Assembly: GCF_028369295.1 (NCBI RefSeq)
Contig: NZ_JAQMYP010000001.1
Location: 330,189-394,188, forward strand
Length of the DNA: 64,000 bases
Direction of reading: 5' to 3'
Origin: Streptomyces sp. HD
Lineage (GTDB): Bacteria; Actinomycetota; Actinomycetes; Streptomycetales; Streptomycetaceae
The translations under genes and the position numbers were made by a program. Within the stretch, counting starts at the first letter, position 1. Every line of letters starts with the position of its first letter. The notes below the pieces were generated by a model that was given only the letters and a program-made list of their open reading frames with translations, was not told the DNA's origin and ran no database searches. Shown here piece by piece: positions 61,033-64,000 of this stretch.

Positions 61033-61761
61033 TCAGCCCTCCTGTGACCGCCGAGGCCGCCGCAGCTGCGACCACCACAGCCCGGCCGCGCCCACCGCGA
61101 TCAGCGTCGCGCCGGCCGCGCCCAGCGGCAGGACGTCACGGCCCATGCCGGTCCGGGGCAGCTCGTCGGCGCCCGGTGCGACCGGCTTGTTGTCGGTGCC
61201 GAGGAGCAGCGGGGTGGCCGGGGCGTCGGGCGACGGGTTCGTCGTACCGAACGGCACCGGGCCCTGCTGCCAGTACGTCTTCTTGCCGTCGGCGGTCTGG
61301 ACGGGGAGGCAGATCTTGCCGGTCTTGCTCACGTCGTACGTCGCGTCGACGGCGTACGACTTCGACTCACCGGCCGGCAGATTGTCGACCGAGCAGACGA
61401 AACCGCTGTTCGAGCCCTCCGGAAGACTGTTTTTCTCGATCGCCGAACAGCCCTCGACATTCTTCACCGTAAGGCCGTCGAAACCGACGACCAAAAGCCT
61501 GATCTTGCCGCTTTCCTTGGTCCCTTCGTTCTTCACCGTGGCGGTGATGTCGGTCTTCTGTGAACTGTTGTCCACCGAGATTTTCTCGGGCAGCTCGGTG
61601 GTCAGCTTCACCCCGGCCGGCGCCTCGTCGATGACCTTTCCCCCCTTGTCGCTTCCGGGTACCTGGTCGTCCGCGCCGGCAGTCGTCGAAAGGATCAGCA
61701 CTGCCGAGAAAGATGCCGCGACCAGCGATCCCGCGATGGCCGTCGTGCGACGAGAACTCAT
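61033..61761 (-). CDS. LPXTG-anchored surface protein
   Basis: This 242-residue secreted protein starts at ATG 61761 after AAGGGGGG. The signal peptide is RRTTAIAGSLVAASFSAVLI to about TAGA. The extracellular part looks like a beta-sandwich (VKLTTELPEKISVDNSSQKT, then DITATVKNEGT) with three Cys. A sorting signal follows: LPRTG at 201-205, a hydrophobic span and RRPRR. Sortase would attach it to peptidoglycan; the sortase gene is not in the window. Its DNA is less GC-rich in the domain region. Function unknown. Confidence 0.88.
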   Translation of the reverse strand: MSSRRTTAIAGSLVAASFSAVLILSTTAGADDQVPGSDKGGKVIDEAPAGVKLTTELPEKISVDNSSQKTDITATVKNEGTKESGKIRLLVVGFDGLTVKNVEGCSAIEKNSLPEGSNSGFVCSVDNLPAGESKSYAVDATYDVSKTGKICLPVQTADGKKTYWQQGPVPFGTTNPSPDAPATPLLLGTDNKPVAPGADELPRTGMGRDVLPLGAAGATLIAVGAAGLWWSQLRRPRRSQEG

Positions 61762-61872
61762 GTTCGCCCCCCTTGCCTGCGCCTGAATTCGCAGTACTTG
61801 AAGAGCTACCACAAGATTTCTCCGCACTATGCTGGTACGGCACGAAGTGTGACCATTGTGTTTCAGTCGAGG

Positions 61873-64000
61873 ATGTCTGAGACGCGGCGGAGGGGGTGCA
61901 GCGGATTGCCGGGGAATACGGGAAACGCGGGGAATTCGGGAAGTGCGGGCAGCACGGGAAACACGAGAAGCGGCGGGCTTCCGGGTTTACTGGTGACGGG
62001 GCGCTACCGATTGGTCGAGAGTATCGGCCAGGGGGGAATGGGACGCGTGTGGCGAGCCGTCGACGAAGTGCTCGACCGCCTGGTCGCCGTCAAGGAGATG
62101 CGCATCGACGGCCTCGACCCGGAGGACACCCGCACACGCCGCGAACGCACCCTGCGTGAGGCACGGGCGACCGCGCGGATCGACCACACCAACGTCGTCC
62201 GGGTCTACGACGTGGTCGACGAGGGCGAACGCCTGTGGATCGTCATGGAGTTGGTGGCCGGCCGCTCCCTGGAACGCATCATGGCCGAGGAGGGCCCCCT
62301 GGGCCCCGGCGAGGCGGCTCGGATCGGCATGGGCCTGGTGGCGGCACTGCGCCAGGTCCACGCCCGCGGCGTCCTGCACCGCGACATCAAGCCGGGCAAC
62401 GTCCTGGTCGAGGCGGAGGTGACGAACGGGCGGGGCCGGGTGGTCCTGACCGACTTCGGCATCGCCGCGATCCAGGACGCCAAGGCCCTCACCATGGTCG
62501 GCATGCTGGTCGGCTCGCCCGACTACATGGCCCCCGAGCGTGTCTCCGGCCGCCCCCAGGGCCCGCCGTCCGACCTCTGGTCCCTCGGCGCGACGCTGAG
62601 CGCGGCCCTGGCCGGCCGCTCCCCGTTCTCCCGCGACACGACCCTCGCCACCTTGCACGCGGTCCTCTACGAGGATCCCGAACTCCCGCCGACGGCAGGC
62701 CCGTTGCGCGACCTCCTCGCCGCCCTCCTGGAGAAGGACCCGTCGTCCCGCCCCGGCCTGGACGACCTGGAGACGGCCCTGCAACCGGTCGCGTTCCCGA
62801 CGCCGGATCCCGTGAGGGAGGCGCCCACCCCCGCCCTCCTGGAGGCACCCGCCCCCACCGCACGCGACCCCCGCCGGCCGGACGTCGTACCTGACGCCGT
62901 ACAAGACGCGATACCGACGCATCCGTACCCCTCGACACCGGCCGAGGACACCCACACCGAAGACCTGCGAACCGAGGGCGTACGACACTCCTCGCCGCCC
63001 TCTGCCCAGACGGCCCCGCCGACCCCGACCTCGGCCCCGGACGCCACCTCCACCACGCCGCCCTCCTCCGCCCCTTCCTCCTCCTCCGTCCCGTCCTCCT
63101 CCACTGAACGGGCCTCCGAACCCCGCACGGAAGCCCGTTCGGAGTCCCCCTCGGAGCCTCGCTCCGAAACCCCGGCCGCCCACCCCGGTGGCACGGCCCC
63201 CAGCGGCACAGCACCCAGCCGTACCGCCCCCCGCCGCCCCGGCGTCTCCCTGGTCCGCGCCGAAGCGGTGACCGAGCGTCGGCCGGCCCCGGAGCCCGAG
63301 CCGGTGTCGGCACCGGCACCGGCACCGGATGGCTCCCGGCCGAACACCGCCATGCCGCCCGGCGAGCTCCCCGGCCCCCCGGTCCCGGCCGAACCCCGAC
63401 GCGGGCGGCGCCGTACGGGACGTGTCGCCGTGGCCGTCGGTGTGGTCGCCGCGGGCACTGTCGTGGCGGTCGTCCTGGCGACCAACTCCGGGGCGCCGAA
63501 GGACGACAAGGCCGGTTCCTCACCGTCGCAGAGCTCCTCGGCCGCGTCCTCGCCGGGCGCGGGCCCTTCGGAGACGGTCGAGGGCACGTCGAGGCCGAAG
63601 AGCCTGCCGCCCGGGTCGCGCCGGGAGGCGGGCGGGTTCGCGTGGGTGCCGCCCGAGGACTGGCGGCGGGACGTGAAGACGGGCTCGGAGGTGCACTACA
63701 CCTCACCGGACGCCCAGCAGGAACTCGCCGCCAAGTCGTCGTTGGCCCGCGACGACCTGATGGACTCCTGGCAGAGGTCGGAGGAGAACGCCCGGCAGGG
63801 TCAGTACCGCAAGATCCGCCTGGAGCGGACGACGTTCCGCGGGCACCCGGCGGTCGTCTGGGAGTACACCTTCACCCTCCAGGGCGCCCCCTGGCACGCC
63901 CAACTGCTGGGCTTCACGGTCGACGGCAAGTCGTACCAGATCAACACGTGGTACCGGCCGGAGGTGGAGGGGGAGGCTCTGAGGACCTACGAGAAGGTGA
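61873..64000 (+). CDS. Membrane Ser/Thr protein kinase (PknB-like), cut by window edge
   Basis: The frame is open from ATG 61873 to the window end (709 codons seen). A Gly/Asn/Ser-rich N-terminus precedes the kinase domain: GQGGMG at 52-57, Lys74 in VAVKEM, HRDIKPGN with Asp171, DFG with Asp194 and YMAPERV. A long Pro/Ser/Thr/Glu-rich linker (residues about 310-510) leads to one membrane span (VAVAVGVVAAGTVVAVVLA) and an external domain starting FAWVPPEDWRRDV. GTG 61993 is a possible shorter start. It probably senses an envelope signal; the start lacks a clear ribosome site. Confidence 0.9.
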   Translation, partial: MSETRRRGCSGLPGNTGNAGNSGSAGSTGNTRSGGLPGLLVTGRYRLVESIGQGGMGRVWRAVDEVLDRLVAVKEMRIDGLDPEDTRTRRERTLREARATARIDHTNVVRVYDVVDEGERLWIVMELVAGRSLERIMAEEGPLGPGEAARIGMGLVAALRQVHARGVLHRDIKPGNVLVEAEVTNGRGRVVLTDFGIAAIQDAKALTMVGMLVGSPDYMAPERVSGRPQGPPSDLWSLGATLSAALAGRSPFSRDTTLATLHAVLYEDPELPPTAGPLRDLLAALLEKDPSSRPGLDDLETALQPVAFPTPDPVREAPTPALLEAPAPTARDPRRPDVVPDAVQDAIPTHPYPSTPAEDTHTEDLRTEGVRHSSPPSAQTAPPTPTSAPDATSTTPPSSAPSSSSVPSSSTERASEPRTEARSESPSEPRSETPAAHPGGTAPSGTAPSRTAPRRPGVSLVRAEAVTERRPAPEPEPVSAPAPAPDGSRPNTAMPPGELPGPPVPAEPRRGRRRTGRVAVAVGVVAAGTVVAVVLATNSGAPKDDKAGSSPSQSSSAASSPGAGPSETVEGTSRPKSLPPGSRREAGGFAWVPPEDWRRDVKTGSEVHYTSPDAQQELAAKSSLARDDLMDSWQRSEENARQGQYRKIRLERTTFRGHPAVVWEYTFTLQGAPWHAQLLGFTVDGKSYQINTWYRPEVEGEALRTYEKV

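Overview
The window is high-GC actinobacterial DNA with strong third-position G/C bias, GGAGG-type ribosome sites alternating with apparently leaderless starts, and many ATGA stop/start overlaps. These features, plus gene content that includes a mycothiol-type DsbA protein, a sigma factor paired with a membrane partner, two PepN paralogues, an Fe/Zn-type superoxide dismutase behind a Nur-like box, ROK, DUF397 and LPXTG proteins, point to Streptomyces. From memory, the malQ, pepN, asd, sigma factor, pepN2, dsbA and sodF genes form a conserved Streptomyces core segment. Here pepN2/dsbA and sodF are separated by about 18 kb of accessory DNA.

1-6.9 kb: edge of a mechanosensitive-channel gene, an HNH endonuclease, a PadR-ATPase-micro-ORF-FtsX-permease operon in which every junction is an ATGA overlap and whose promoter carries a palindrome, then a PLTSE-repeat small protein abutting malQ. 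7-13 kb: two adjacent one-component response modules. One is TetR with a flavin monooxygenase. The other is MarR with an EamA exporter, followed by a second EamA exporter and a LysR regulator. Each divergent promoter is packed with evenly spaced operator repeats, 14 nt apart for TetR and 15 nt for MarR. 13-33 kb: DUF1203, pepN1, a degraded phosphotransferase, asd, sigma factor and membrane partner, a large subtilase, NUDIX, a PHO-box-preceded metallophosphoesterase, a serine hydrolase with a fragmentary upstream duplicate, a broken DUF397 gene, an AbiEi/DUF559-like protein, pepN2, a DsbA-like protein and two tiny cysteine proteins.

33-48 kb: a carbohydrate (probably polyol) locus with a glycerophosphodiesterase, two FGGY kinases, a 2-hydroxyacid dehydrogenase, a DeoR regulator, an ABC importer with two ATPases, and a histidine phosphatase. 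Two intact TnpB (RNA-guided nuclease) elements interrupt it. Their right ends face inward and touch the stop codons of the neighbouring genes.

48-64 kb: a large secreted, membrane-tethered protein of unknown function, sodF, a small protein with a distinctive C-terminal tail, an amino-acid permease, and a sulfonate operon (binding protein, permease, ATPase, flavin monooxygenase, TauD dioxygenase). The sulfonate operon is preceded by a 19-codon leader ORF ending in Cys codons, a probable cysteine attenuator. A ROK regulator, bioY, an LPRTG surface protein and a truncated Ser/Thr kinase complete the window. No rRNA, tRNA or CRISPR array was seen.
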